From Pseudomonas sp. RIT-562 (GTDB lineage Bacteria > Pseudomonadota > Gammaproteobacteria > Pseudomonadales > Pseudomonadaceae), in the NCBI RefSeq assembly GCF_026241895.1, contig NZ_JAPJIV010000010.1:1-64000 (forward strand): a stretch of 64,000 bases of DNA, written 5' to 3'. The translations under genes were made by a program, and so were the position numbers. The notes beneath the pieces were generated by a model that was not told the origin of the DNA, ran no database searches, and saw nothing but the letters and a program-made list of their open reading frames with translations. Below are positions 27,257 through 35,236 of this stretch, piece after piece; the stretch's first letter is position 1; each line of letters begins with the position of its first letter.

Positions 27257-28621
27257 TTATAACCCGGTTAGCATCGCATCTGCAGGCGCCTCGGCCCGCA
27301 ACTGCGCAGTGAGCATGAAGTACACGAACCCCACCGCCATGAAACCCAGGAAGATCAGCCCGATCAAGGTGTTGAACCAGGCCATTGCCACCAGACACAC
27401 CAGCGCCAGCAACAGCGCAATCATTGGCACCAAAGGATAACAAGGCGCGCGAAAGGTGCGTTCCAGGTTTGGCTCGGTTTTACGCAGCTTGAATAAACTG
27501 AGCATGCTCATGATGTACATGACGATCGCGCCAAACACCGCCATGGTGATCATCGCGGCCGTCAGTGTCATCCCGCCGAGGTTGATCAGGCCATCGCTGT
27601 AGATCGCTGCGATACCGATCACACCACCGGCAAGAATTGCGCGGTGCGGAGTTTGGAAGCGTGACAGTTTTGCCAGGGATTTTGGTAGATAACCGGCGCG
27701 AGCCAGGGCGAAGAATTGGCGCGAATAGCCGAGGATGATCCCGTGGAAACTCGCCACCAGCCCGAACAGGCCGATCCACACCAGCATGTGCAGCCAGCCG
27801 GAGCTTTCGCCGACCACGGTTTTCATGGCTTGGGGCAGCGGGTCGTTGATGTTGGACAAGGTGCGCCAGTCGCCGACGCCGCCAGCGAAGAACATCACGC
27901 CCATCGCCAGGAACACCAGGGTCAGGATGCCGCTGATGTAGGCCTTGGGAATCGTGCGCTTGGGGTCCTTGGCTTCTTCGGCGGCCATGGCTGCACCCTC
28001 GATAGCGAGGAAAAACCAGATGGCGAAGGGGATAGCGGCAAACATGCCGGCGATGGCCGGTGCCCCGAATACATCCGAGCCGGCCCAGCCGTTCAGCGCG
28101 AAGTTGCTGAAACTGAACGCGGGTGCAACGACTCCCATGAACACCAGCAACTCGGCGACTGCCAGTACGCAGACGACCAACTCAAAAGTCGCGGCCAGTT
28201 TCACCCCGAGAATGTTCAGACCCATGAACACGATGTAGGCACCCACTGCCGCGTGCTTGGGATCCAGCGCTGGAAACTGCACGTTCAGGTACGCGCCTAT
28301 CGCCAGGGCAATGGCCGGTGGGGCGAAGACGAATTCGATCAGCGTCGCCAGTCCGGCGATCAATCCACCTTTTTCGCCAAAGGCCCGGCGGCTGTAGGCA
28401 AAAGGCCCACCGGCATGGGGAATGGCGGTGGTCAGCTCGGTGAAACTGAAGATGAAGCAGGTGTACATGGTGGCGACCATAAAGGAAGTCACCAGGAAAC
28501 CCAGCGTTCCGGCTACGCCCCAGCCGTAACTCCAGCCGAAGTACTCTCCGGAAATCACCAGCCCGACTGCAATGCCCCACAGGTGCAGCGTGCCCAGCGT
28601 GGGTTTGAGTTGTGTGTTCAT
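27257..28621 (-). CDS. APC-family permease, ethanolamine-permease-like
   Basis: A 454-residue inner-membrane transporter with twelve predicted helices. N-terminal LWGIAVGLVISGEYFGWSYGW and FSFTELTTAIPHAGGPFAYSRRAFG are typical of the ethanolamine/amino-acid permease group in proteobacteria, as is IPFAIWFFLAIEGAAMAAEEAKDPKRTIPKAYI in the middle. I favour ethanolamine because of the GEYFGW motif, but eutBC are not adjacent. ATG at 28621 with AGGGAGC upstream. A sigma-54 promoter candidate lies 45 bp upstream, which would link uptake to nitrogen supply or to an activator of ethanolamine use. Confidence 0.82.
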   Translation of the reverse strand: MNTQLKPTLGTLHLWGIAVGLVISGEYFGWSYGWGVAGTLGFLVTSFMVATMYTCFIFSFTELTTAIPHAGGPFAYSRRAFGEKGGLIAGLATLIEFVFAPPAIALAIGAYLNVQFPALDPKHAAVGAYIVFMGLNILGVKLAATFELVVCVLAVAELLVFMGVVAPAFSFSNFALNGWAGSDVFGAPAIAGMFAAIPFAIWFFLAIEGAAMAAEEAKDPKRTIPKAYISGILTLVFLAMGVMFFAGGVGDWRTLSNINDPLPQAMKTVVGESSGWLHMLVWIGLFGLVASFHGIILGYSRQFFALARAGYLPKSLAKLSRFQTPHRAILAGGVIGIAAIYSDGLINLGGMTLTAAMITMAVFGAIVMYIMSMLSLFKLRKTEPNLERTFRAPCYPLVPMIALLLALVCLVAMAWFNTLIGLIFLGFMAVGFVYFMLTAQLRAEAPADAMLTGL

Positions 28622-28665
28622 GCGCTTGCTCCCTGAACGGTTTGGAAAGCTCGGGGGAGGGCGCG

Positions 28666-28681
28666 TGCAGTGGGCGTGCCA
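28666..28681 (-). promoter_or_regulatory. sigma-54 promoter candidate for the permease
   Basis: On the - strand the sequence reads TGGCACGCCCACTGCA. It matches the consensus TGGCACG-N4-TTGCA at every fixed position but one, with the GG and GC doublets at exact spacing. The -12 element is about 45 bp before the permease start. Confidence 0.65.
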
Positions 28682-28832
28682 GTCTGTATTTGCAGGTCGT
28701 AAAGGGGTAGAAGCTGTCGTATCGAGGATGATCGGCGCTGAATCTGCGCCAGTGCATGCGCCAGTTGGGAGCATGCGTGCCTGTCGTGCCGCCTTCGCGC
28801 GCAGATTTCCCAGGCATGGCGCTCACCCTGTC

Positions 28833-29705
28833 CTAAATGATTTGTTCAGCCAGGCACTCGCCCAATGCGGCCGTCCACACTGGCTGACTCACGCCCCACT
28901 CCTGTTGCAGACGGGTGCAATCCAGGCGCGAGTTGAGTGGGCGGGCCGCTGGGGTCGGATACTCGCTGGAAGGAATGGGTAGCAGGTTTGCGCAAGGCTT
29001 CCCCTGTTTGCGCAGCTCCTCGCCAATGGCCTGGGCAAAGCCGAACCATGATGTTTCCCCCTCGGCGCTCAAGTGATAAATCCCCCAGGCACCCGCGTCG
29101 CCAGCCTGCCAGCGCTCAATCAAAGCAAAGGTGCTAACCGCGATCGTGCCTGCCCAAGTGGGTGCCCCGATCTGGTCCGCAACAATGCGCAATTGCGGTT
29201 TTTCCTGCAGCAGACGTTGCATCGTCAGCAGGAAGTTGCGGCCGTGATTCGAGTACACCCAGCTGGTGCGCAGGATCAGGTGTTGACCCTCAACCTGGGT
29301 AATCGCCCGCTCGCCCGCCAGTTTGCTTTGACCGTAGACACCGAGCGGGTTGGGTGCATCGTCTTCGGTATACGGCCCAGGCTTCGAACCGTCGAACACA
29401 TAGTCGGTGGAGTAGTGAATCAACGGGACGCCAAGTTCCAACGCTTCCTCGGCCAGAATGCCCGGGGCGACTCCGTTGACGGCAAAAGCGGCCTCGGGCT
29501 CGCTTTCTGCCAGGTCGACTGCGGTGTGGGCGGCAGCGTTGATGATCAGGTCTGGCCGTAACCGTTGAATCTGTTGCCGGATCTGATCGGGCTGCGCCAA
29601 ATCCATCTGGTCACGGCCTAATACGATCAACTCGCCGAGCACACCAAGCCGCAGCTGCAGCTCCCGGGACACCTGACCATGCTGGCCACTGATGAGGATT
29701 TTCAT
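28833..29705 (-). CDS. rmlD: dTDP-4-dehydrorhamnose reductase RmlD
   Basis: A 290-residue SDR for the last step to dTDP-L-rhamnose. Seen: the cofactor loop GQHGQVSREL (residues 7-16; usual form is GxxGQVGxEL), HYSTDYVFDG with Thr100-Asp101, YGQSK with Tyr124 and Lys128, and RTSWVYSNHGRNF. Length is normal. The gene stands 74 bp downstream of rmlC on the same strand. rmlA and rmlB are not here but about 25 kb away in the O-antigen cluster. Confidence 0.93.
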   Translation of the reverse strand: MKILISGQHGQVSRELQLRLGVLGELIVLGRDQMDLAQPDQIRQQIQRLRPDLIINAAAHTAVDLAESEPEAAFAVNGVAPGILAEEALELGVPLIHYSTDYVFDGSKPGPYTEDDAPNPLGVYGQSKLAGERAITQVEGQHLILRTSWVYSNHGRNFLLTMQRLLQEKPQLRIVADQIGAPTWAGTIAVSTFALIERWQAGDAGAWGIYHLSAEGETSWFGFAQAIGEELRKQGKPCANLLPIPSSEYPTPAARPLNSRLDCTRLQQEWGVSQPVWTAALGECLAEQII

Positions 29706-29779
29706 TAAATACCCATGAATTCATTGTTCTTCACCGGCCATCTGGCCAGTTACTTGTTATTGAGTCAGCCACACTGGAT

Positions 29780-30325
29780 TCAGGAAAAAACTTCAGCGTC
29801 CTTCAGGAACGTGGCCACTTGATCCTTGGCAGACAACTGCGGCGCTTCATCCAGCTGCCAATCGATGCCCAATTCCGGATCGTCCCAGCGAATACTGCGC
29901 TCGGCAGACGGGGTGTAGTAGTCGGTGGTCTTGTAAAGGCACTCGGCGAATTCGCTCAGGACCACAAAACCATGGGCGAAACCTTCGGGGACCCAGATCT
30001 GACGATGATTCTCGGCAGACAACCGCACCGCCACCCACTTCCCAAAGTGCGGTGAACTGCGGCGAATATCCACCGCCACGTCGAGCACTTCCCCGGCCGT
30101 TACCCGCACTAGCTTGCCCTGGGTATTCTCCAATTGGTAATGCAGGCCACGCAGCACACCTTTTTGCGAGCGGGAATGGTTGTCCTGGACGAACCGGGTT
30201 TCCAGGCCGGTTGCTTCTTCGAAAGCCCTGGCGTTGAAGCTTTCGTAGAAGAAGCCACGTTCATCACCAAATACCTTCGGTTCAATAATAAGAACACCGG
30301 GCAAATCGGTGGCGATTACATTCAT
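29780..30325 (-). CDS. rmlC: dTDP-4-dehydrorhamnose 3,5-epimerase RmlC
   Basis: A 181-residue cupin that epimerises C3 and C5 of the RmlB product. Family motifs: VLIIEPKVFGDERGFFYESFN, FVQDNHSRSQKGVLRGLHYQ with catalytic His62, EVLDVAVDIRRSSPHFGKW, WVPEGFAHGFVVLSE and CLYKTTDYYTP with the catalytic tyrosine. The start at 30325 (MNVIATDLPGV) fits homologues; the reading frame extends upstream without a ribosome site. With rmlD it forms a two-gene unit. The product dTDP-rhamnose may serve the LPS core or other glycans, since no rhamnosyltransferase is recognised in the O-antigen cluster. Confidence 0.95.
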   Translation of the reverse strand: MNVIATDLPGVLIIEPKVFGDERGFFYESFNARAFEEATGLETRFVQDNHSRSQKGVLRGLHYQLENTQGKLVRVTAGEVLDVAVDIRRSSPHFGKWVAVRLSAENHRQIWVPEGFAHGFVVLSEFAECLYKTTDYYTPSAERSIRWDDPELGIDWQLDEAPQLSAKDQVATFLKDAEVFS

Positions 30326-30424
30326 GGTGTTTTCTCTGGCATTGACATTCGATGGGCGACATTCTCGGTCAAATGACCGGTCATACGCGAGCGCCAATGC
30401 TGTAAACCGCGCATAACGGCAGTC

Positions 30425-30475
30425 TTTACGCCTTCTTTACGCCCCCCCACACCCCTCGATCTCGTTCCTTTACAC
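30425..30475 (+). promoter_or_regulatory. candidate KdpE-binding region upstream of kdpF
   Basis: TTTACGCC at 30425, TTTACGCC at 30436 and TTTACACC at 30469: three T-tract motifs spaced 11 and 33 bp, that is on one face of the helix. The E. coli KdpE site is a T-rich TTTATA...TTTACACC sequence, so both content and position (60-110 bp before kdpF) fit. Confidence 0.5.
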
Positions 30476-30532
30476 CCTCCCTGCCGACAATACCTGCACA
30501 CACGGCAATACGCCGTAACACGGAGAACTTCC

Positions 30533-30622
30533 ATGAGCGTTCTGGACGGAGTGTCACTGCTGCTGGCAGTGGGGCTGTTCATTTATCTGTTGGTTGCGCT
30601 GTTGCGCGCGGACCGGAACTAG
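30533..30622 (+). CDS. kdpF: KdpF small subunit of the Kdp potassium pump
   Basis: A 29-residue single-pass membrane peptide, MSVLDGVSLLLAVGLFIYLL followed by VALLRADRN. KdpF stabilises the KdpABC complex. It has a hydrophobic helix at about 6-24, the usual ALLRAD-like end (E. coli ends LLRAE/YVLLKPEKF type), and an ACGGAGAA ribosome site upstream. It is eight bases before kdpA. Identification rests on size, topology and position as first gene of the operon. Confidence 0.9.
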   Translation: MSVLDGVSLLLAVGLFIYLLVALLRADRN

Positions 30623-30630
30623 GAGCGGGT

Positions 30631-32325
30631 ATGCACAGTTATGACTATTGGCTGATCCTCGCATTCTTCGCGCTGGTACTGGTGCCGGCGCCGTTTCTGG
30701 GACGGTTCTATTACAAGGTGATGGAAGGGCAGCGCACCTGGCTGACGCCGGTACTTGGGCCGGTGGAGCGTGGTTGCTATCGGGTGGCGGGGGTTGATCC
30801 CGCAGGCGAGCAGAGCTGGCAGAAGTACGCATTGGCGCTGCTGGCGTTTAACCTGGCGGGTTTTGTGTTGCTGTTTGCGATTTTGCTGTTCCAGGACTAT
30901 TTGCCGCTTAATCCACAGCAGTTGCCGGGCCAGGAGTGGACTCAGGCGTTTAACACTGCCGTCAGTTTCATGACCAACACCAACTGGCAGTCCTACAGTG
31001 GCGAGGCGACGCTCAGTTATCTGAGCCAGATGGTGGGCCTCACGGTGCAGAACTTTGTCAGCGCCGCCACCGGCCTGGCTGTGCTGGTGGCCTTGTGTCG
31101 GGGTATTGGGCGCAAGTCCACCCGCACCCTCGGCAATTTCTGGGTCGACATGACCCGTGCCACCCTCTACGGCTTGCTGCCGCTGTGTCTGCTGCTGGCG
31201 TTGTTCCTAGTGTGGCAGGGCGTGCCGCAAACCTTCGCGCATTACGTGAATGCAGTGACGATGCAAGGCGTCGATCAGGTGATTCCTTTGGGCCCGGCGG
31301 CCAGCCAGATTGCGATCAAGCAGTTGGGCACCAACGGCGGCGGCTTCTTCGGGGTCAACTCGGCGCATCCGTTCGAGAACCCGACGGCGTGGAGCAACTT
31401 GTTCGAAGTGGCCTCGATCATTCTGATTCCGGTGGCCCTGGTGTTCACTTTCGGCCATTACGTGAAGGATCTGCGCCAGAGCCGCGCAATCATTGCCTGC
31501 ATGCTGGCGCTGTTCCTGATCGGTGGCGCCACCTCGCTGTGGGCCGAGTACCAACCCAATCCGACCTTGAACAACGTCGCCGTCGAGCAGACCGCGCCGC
31601 TGGAAGGCAAGGAAGCGCGCTTCGGCACCAGCGCAACAGTGCTGTGGTCGGTGACTACGACGGCGGCCTCCAACGGCTCGGTCAACGGGATGCACGACAG
31701 CCTCAACCCGCTCAGCGGCATGGTCGCGCTGGTGAACATGATGGTCGGCGAGGTGATTTTCGGCGGGGTCGGGGCGGGGCTCTACGGGATGTTGCTGAAC
31801 GTGCTGATCGCGGTGTTCCTCGCGGGGCTGATGATCGGGCGCACGCCGGAATACCTCGGCAAGAAACTGCAGGCCCGCGAAGTGCAATTGCTGGTGGTGA
31901 CGCTGCTGGTGATGCCGGTCGGCGTGCTGGTGCTGGGCGCAATTGCGGCCAGCCTGCCAGGGCCGGTGGCGGCGGTGACTAACCCGGGGCCACACGGCTT
32001 CAGCCAGTTGCTCTACGCCTACACCTCGGCCAGCGCGAACAACGGCTCAGCCTTCGCCGGCTTCGGTGCCAACACGCCGTTCCATAACCTGATGCTCGGC
32101 CTCGGCATGTTGATCGGACGCTTCGGCTACATCCTGCCGGTGCTGGCGCTGGCTGGCAGCCTGGCGCTGAAGAAAGCTGCGCCGGTCAGCCCGAACAGCT
32201 TCCCCACCCATGGCCCGCTGTTCGTGACCTTGTTGACGGTCACCATTTTGCTGGTAGGTGGTTTGACCTTTCTGCCGACCTTGGCATTGGGGCCTATCGC
32301 CGAACACTTGAGCCTGGGTTTCTAA
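30631..32325 (+). CDS. kdpA: potassium-binding/translocating subunit KdpA
   Basis: A 564-residue inner-membrane subunit with ten or so helices in four repeated pore units related to K+ channels. The selectivity-filter-like stretches are visible: [11 protein letters not shown] (about residue 112), [19 protein letters not shown] (about 232), and [14 protein letters not shown] near 470. KdpA takes up K+ under limitation and passes it to KdpB. Length is normal (557-570). GGAGCGGGT precedes the ATG. Its stop lies 7 bp before kdpB. Confidence 0.97.
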   Translation: MHSYDYWLILAFFALVLVPAPFLGRFYYKVMEGQRTWLTPVLGPVERGCYRVAGVDPAGEQSWQKYALALLAFNLAGFVLLFAILLFQDYLPLNPQQLPGQEWTQAFNTAVSFMTNTNWQSYSGEATLSYLSQMVGLTVQNFVSAATGLAVLVALCRGIGRKSTRTLGNFWVDMTRATLYGLLPLCLLLALFLVWQGVPQTFAHYVNAVTMQGVDQVIPLGPAASQIAIKQLGTNGGGFFGVNSAHPFENPTAWSNLFEVASIILIPVALVFTFGHYVKDLRQSRAIIACMLALFLIGGATSLWAEYQPNPTLNNVAVEQTAPLEGKEARFGTSATVLWSVTTTAASNGSVNGMHDSLNPLSGMVALVNMMVGEVIFGGVGAGLYGMLLNVLIAVFLAGLMIGRTPEYLGKKLQAREVQLLVVTLLVMPVGVLVLGAIAASLPGPVAAVTNPGPHGFSQLLYAYTSASANNGSAFAGFGANTPFHNLMLGLGMLIGRFGYILPVLALAGSLALKKAAPVSPNSFPTHGPLFVTLLTVTILLVGGLTFLPTLALGPIAEHLSLGF

Positions 32326-32332
32326 GGAGCTG

Positions 32333-34393
32333 ATGATGAATATGCCCGCAACCAAACCGGCTGCCGTCAAGGCGCCGGAACAACCGAAAACCGCGATCGC
32401 GGCCCTGTGGCGCCCGGCGCTGGTGCAAGCCTTCGTCAAGCTTGATCCGCGCCAGTTGCAGCGTGCGCCGGTGATGCTGGTGGTGGAACTGACCGCCATC
32501 CTGACCACCGTGCTGTGCTTCATTCCGGATCCGGCAGTGCCGACGTTTGTCGCCGCGCAAATTGCCCTGTGGCTGTGGTTCACCGTGCTGTTTGCGAATT
32601 TCGCCGAAGCCTTGGCTGAAGGTCGCGGCAAAGCTCGCGCTGACAGTCTGAAGGCGGGTAGCGAGGGCCTGAGTGCCCGGCGCAAAACGGCGGATGGCAG
32701 CTTTCAAATTGTCCCCGCCACCAAGCTGCGCAAGGACGATGTGGTGCGCGTCGAAGCCGGGGAAATGATCCCCGGGGACGGTGAGGTGATCGAAGGCATC
32801 GCGGCGGTCAACGAAGCGGCGATTACCGGCGAGTCGGCGCCGGTGATTCGCGAGTCTGGCGGCGATCGTTCGGCGGTGACCGGCAACACCCGGTTGGTCT
32901 CGGACTGGTTGCTGGTGCGTATCACCGCCAACCCCGGGGAGTCGACGCTGGATCGCATGATCGCCCTGGTCGAAGGCGCCAAACGCCAGAAAACCCCGAA
33001 TGAAGTGGCCCTCGATATCCTGCTGATCGGCCTGACGCTGATCTTCCTGCTGGTGGTCGTGACCCTGCAACCTTTCGCGCATTTCGCCAATGGCAACCTG
33101 CCGCTGGTGTTCCTCGCGGCACTGCTGGTCACGCTGATTCCAACCACCATTGGTGGGCTCTTGTCGGCGATTGGCATCGCTGGCATGGACCGCCTGGTGC
33201 GTCTGAATGTGATCGCCAAGTCCGGTCGCGCCGTGGAAGCGGCAGGGGATGTGCACGTGCTGTTGCTGGACAAGACCGGCACCATCACCTTCGGCAACCG
33301 TCGCTGCTCTGCGGTGTATGCGGCACCTGGGGTGAGTGGCAAGGAGTTGGCCGAAGGTGCGTTGTTCGCTTCGCTGGCCGATGACACGGCGGAGGGCAAA
33401 TCCATCGTCGAGTACCTGCGAGGCTTGCATCCACAGCCGGAGCCGTCTGCCGAGACGTTGACGAGCGTGCCGTTCAGTGCCGAAACCCGGCTGTCCGGCG
33501 TTGACTATCAGGGGCGTGTGTATCGCAAGGGCGCGGTGGATTCGGTGCTGGCGTTTGTCGGGCTGAAACGCGCCGACCTGGCACCGGCATTGTCCCGGGA
33601 GATCGACAAAATTGCCCAGAGCGGCGGCACGCCACTGCTGGTATGTGTCGACGGCAAGCTGCTCGGTGCGATCCATCTCAAGGACGTGGTCAAACCCGGC
33701 ATTCGCGAGCGATTTGCCGAATTGCGCAAGCTGGGCATTCGCACGGTGATGGTGACCGGCGACAACCCGCTGACCGCCGCAGCAATCGCCGCCGAGGCGG
33801 GCGTCGATGATGTGCTGGCCGAGGCCACTCCGGAGAAAAAACTGGCGCGCATTCGGCATGAGCAGAACGACGGTCGACTGGTGGCGATGTGCGGTGACGG
33901 AGCCAACGACGCCCCGGCCCTGGCGCAAGCGGATGTCGGCATGGCGATGAACGATGGGACCCAGGCGGCGCGCGAGGCGGCGAACATGGTCGACCTCGAC
34001 AGCGATCCGACCAAGCTGCTGGACGTGGTGCAGATCGGCAAGGAATTGCTGGTGACTCGCGGCGCGCTGACGACCTTTTCCATCGCCAACGACGTGGCCA
34101 AATACTTTGCGATTTTGCCGGCGCTGTTTGCCTCGATCTACCCGCAGCTGGGCGTGCTCAACGTCATGCACCTGAGCAGTCCGCAGAGCGCGATTCTTTC
34201 GGCGATCGTGTTTAACGCGTTGATCATCGTAGTGCTGATCCCGTTGGCGCTGCGCGGAGTGCGGGTGCAGGCAGCAAGTGCGGCGGCGTTGTTGCGGCGC
34301 AATCTGTTGATTTATGGGCTGGGCGGGATTGTGGTGCCGTTTGTGGGGATCAAGGCGATCGACATGCTGTTGACGGCGTTGCACTTGGTTTGA
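32333..34393 (+). CDS. kdpB: P-type ATPase subunit KdpB
   Basis: A 686-residue ATP-driven catalytic subunit. Seen: [19 protein letters not shown] in the actuator domain, [11 protein letters not shown] with phosphorylated Asp313, the KGAVDSV nucleotide-domain lysine, [21 protein letters not shown], and [22 protein letters not shown] with the hinge aspartates. Seven membrane segments are expected. Length matches the family (about 680-690). The ATG at 32333 follows AAGGAGC; ATG at 32336 is an equally possible start. A REP pair, not kdpC, follows directly. Confidence 0.97.
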   Translation: MMNMPATKPAAVKAPEQPKTAIAALWRPALVQAFVKLDPRQLQRAPVMLVVELTAILTTVLCFIPDPAVPTFVAAQIALWLWFTVLFANFAEALAEGRGKARADSLKAGSEGLSARRKTADGSFQIVPATKLRKDDVVRVEAGEMIPGDGEVIEGIAAVNEAAITGESAPVIRESGGDRSAVTGNTRLVSDWLLVRITANPGESTLDRMIALVEGAKRQKTPNEVALDILLIGLTLIFLLVVVTLQPFAHFANGNLPLVFLAALLVTLIPTTIGGLLSAIGIAGMDRLVRLNVIAKSGRAVEAAGDVHVLLLDKTGTITFGNRRCSAVYAAPGVSGKELAEGALFASLADDTAEGKSIVEYLRGLHPQPEPSAETLTSVPFSAETRLSGVDYQGRVYRKGAVDSVLAFVGLKRADLAPALSREIDKIAQSGGTPLLVCVDGKLLGAIHLKDVVKPGIRERFAELRKLGIRTVMVTGDNPLTAAAIAAEAGVDDVLAEATPEKKLARIRHEQNDGRLVAMCGDGANDAPALAQADVGMAMNDGTQAAREAANMVDLDSDPTKLLDVVQIGKELLVTRGALTTFSIANDVAKYFAILPALFASIYPQLGVLNVMHLSSPQSAILSAIVFNALIIVVLIPLALRGVRVQAASAAALLRRNLLIYGLGGIVVPFVGIKAIDMLLTALHLV

Positions 34394-34415
34394 CCTGGCG
34401 AGCGCTACGCGCTCA

Positions 34416-34505
34416 ATCGCGGGCAAGCCTTGCTCCCACAGGCGCAGGGGTTTCTGGGGAGCAAGCTTGTGCAAGATTTTGTGGGAGCAAAGCTTGCTCG
34501 CGATG
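34416..34505. repeat. REP pair between kdpB and kdpC
   Basis: ATCGCGGGCAAGCCTTGCTCCCACAGG and, 40 bp on, TTGTGGGAGCAAAGC joined to TTGCTCGCGATG in opposite orientation. Both are of the common Pseudomonas GTGGGAGC REP type. They would form a large hairpin in the kdp transcript. Confidence 0.85.
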
Positions 34506-34565
34506 AAGTCCACACGGTCCGTCAGAACACCCGCAATTTTACCAACCGAATTCGAGGAATTTGAA

Positions 34566-35111
34566 ATGTCCACAATGATCCGCCCGGCCCTGAGCCTGCT
34601 CGTTCTAATGACGCTGATCACGGGCGTCGCCTACCCCTTGGTGGTCACCGGTGTAGCCCAGGTCGCATTCCCCAGCCAGGCCAACGGCAGCCTGGTGCAG
34701 GACGCCAGCGGCAAGGTCCGTGGCTCTGCGTTGATCGCCCAGGATTTCACCGGGGATGCCTGGTTTCACCCACGTCCTTCCGCCGGGGCGTTTGCCACGG
34801 TTTCCAGTGGCGCCAGCAACCTCGCACCGAGCAATCCGGCGCTGGCCACCCGGGTGTTCGAAGACGCCGGCAAATTGCTGGTGCCAGGCCAGGGCCCGGT
34901 GCCTTTGGCGCAGTTGACCACTTCCGGCAGCGGCCTCGATCCACACTTGCCTCCTGCGGCGATTGCCTATCAACTGGCGCGAGTTGCGGCGGCGCGCCAT
35001 TTGCCGGTGTCGACGGTTCAGCAGCTAATGGAGGCGCATATCGAGCAGCCGCTGGTGGGGCCGCCGGTGGTGAATGTGTTGGCGTTGAATATCGCGTTAA
35101 ATAACCTTTAG
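34566..35111 (+). CDS. kdpC: Kdp complex subunit KdpC
   Basis: A 181-residue subunit with one N-terminal membrane segment ([22 protein letters not shown], residues 8-29) and a periplasmic domain. Family marks: [68 protein letters not shown] and [10 protein letters not shown]. KdpC stabilises ATP binding to the complex. The ATG at 34566 is preceded by CGAGGAATT. It is 172 bp from kdpB, an unusually large gap for this operon, filled by a REP pair. Confidence 0.95.
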   Translation: MSTMIRPALSLLVLMTLITGVAYPLVVTGVAQVAFPSQANGSLVQDASGKVRGSALIAQDFTGDAWFHPRPSAGAFATVSSGASNLAPSNPALATRVFEDAGKLLVPGQGPVPLAQLTTSGSGLDPHLPPAAIAYQLARVAAARHLPVSTVQQLMEAHIEQPLVGPPVVNVLALNIALNNL

Positions 35112-35124
35112 CCCGAGGTGCGGC

Positions 35125-35188
35125 CATCGCGAGCAGGCTCACTCCTACAGGTGTGCATTTCATTGTAGGAGTGAGCCTGCTCGCGATG
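35125..35188. repeat. perfect 25-bp REP palindrome between kdpC and kdpD
   Basis: CATCGCGAGCAGGCTCACTC plus CTACA pairs perfectly with its reverse complement after a 14-bp loop. The second arm ends 48 bp before the kdpD start. It should give a very stable RNA hairpin, or a cruciform. Confidence 0.95.
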
Positions 35189-35236
35189 AGGCCCGGACTG
35201 TCAAAGCGTAAATTTCAAAGTGAAAGGATTTCAAGC

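Noticed and set aside
32294..34621. A 775-codon open frame on the - strand opposite kdpB and kdpC
   Set aside because: It is the mirror of a GC-rich coding region; composition is Gln/His/Arg-rich and featureless, while the + strand encodes an unmistakable KdpB.
35153..35236. A 28-residue N-terminal extension of KdpD through the REP palindrome
   Set aside because: The REP sequence is open in this frame by chance; a ribosome site precedes the ATG at 35237 and the family starts there.
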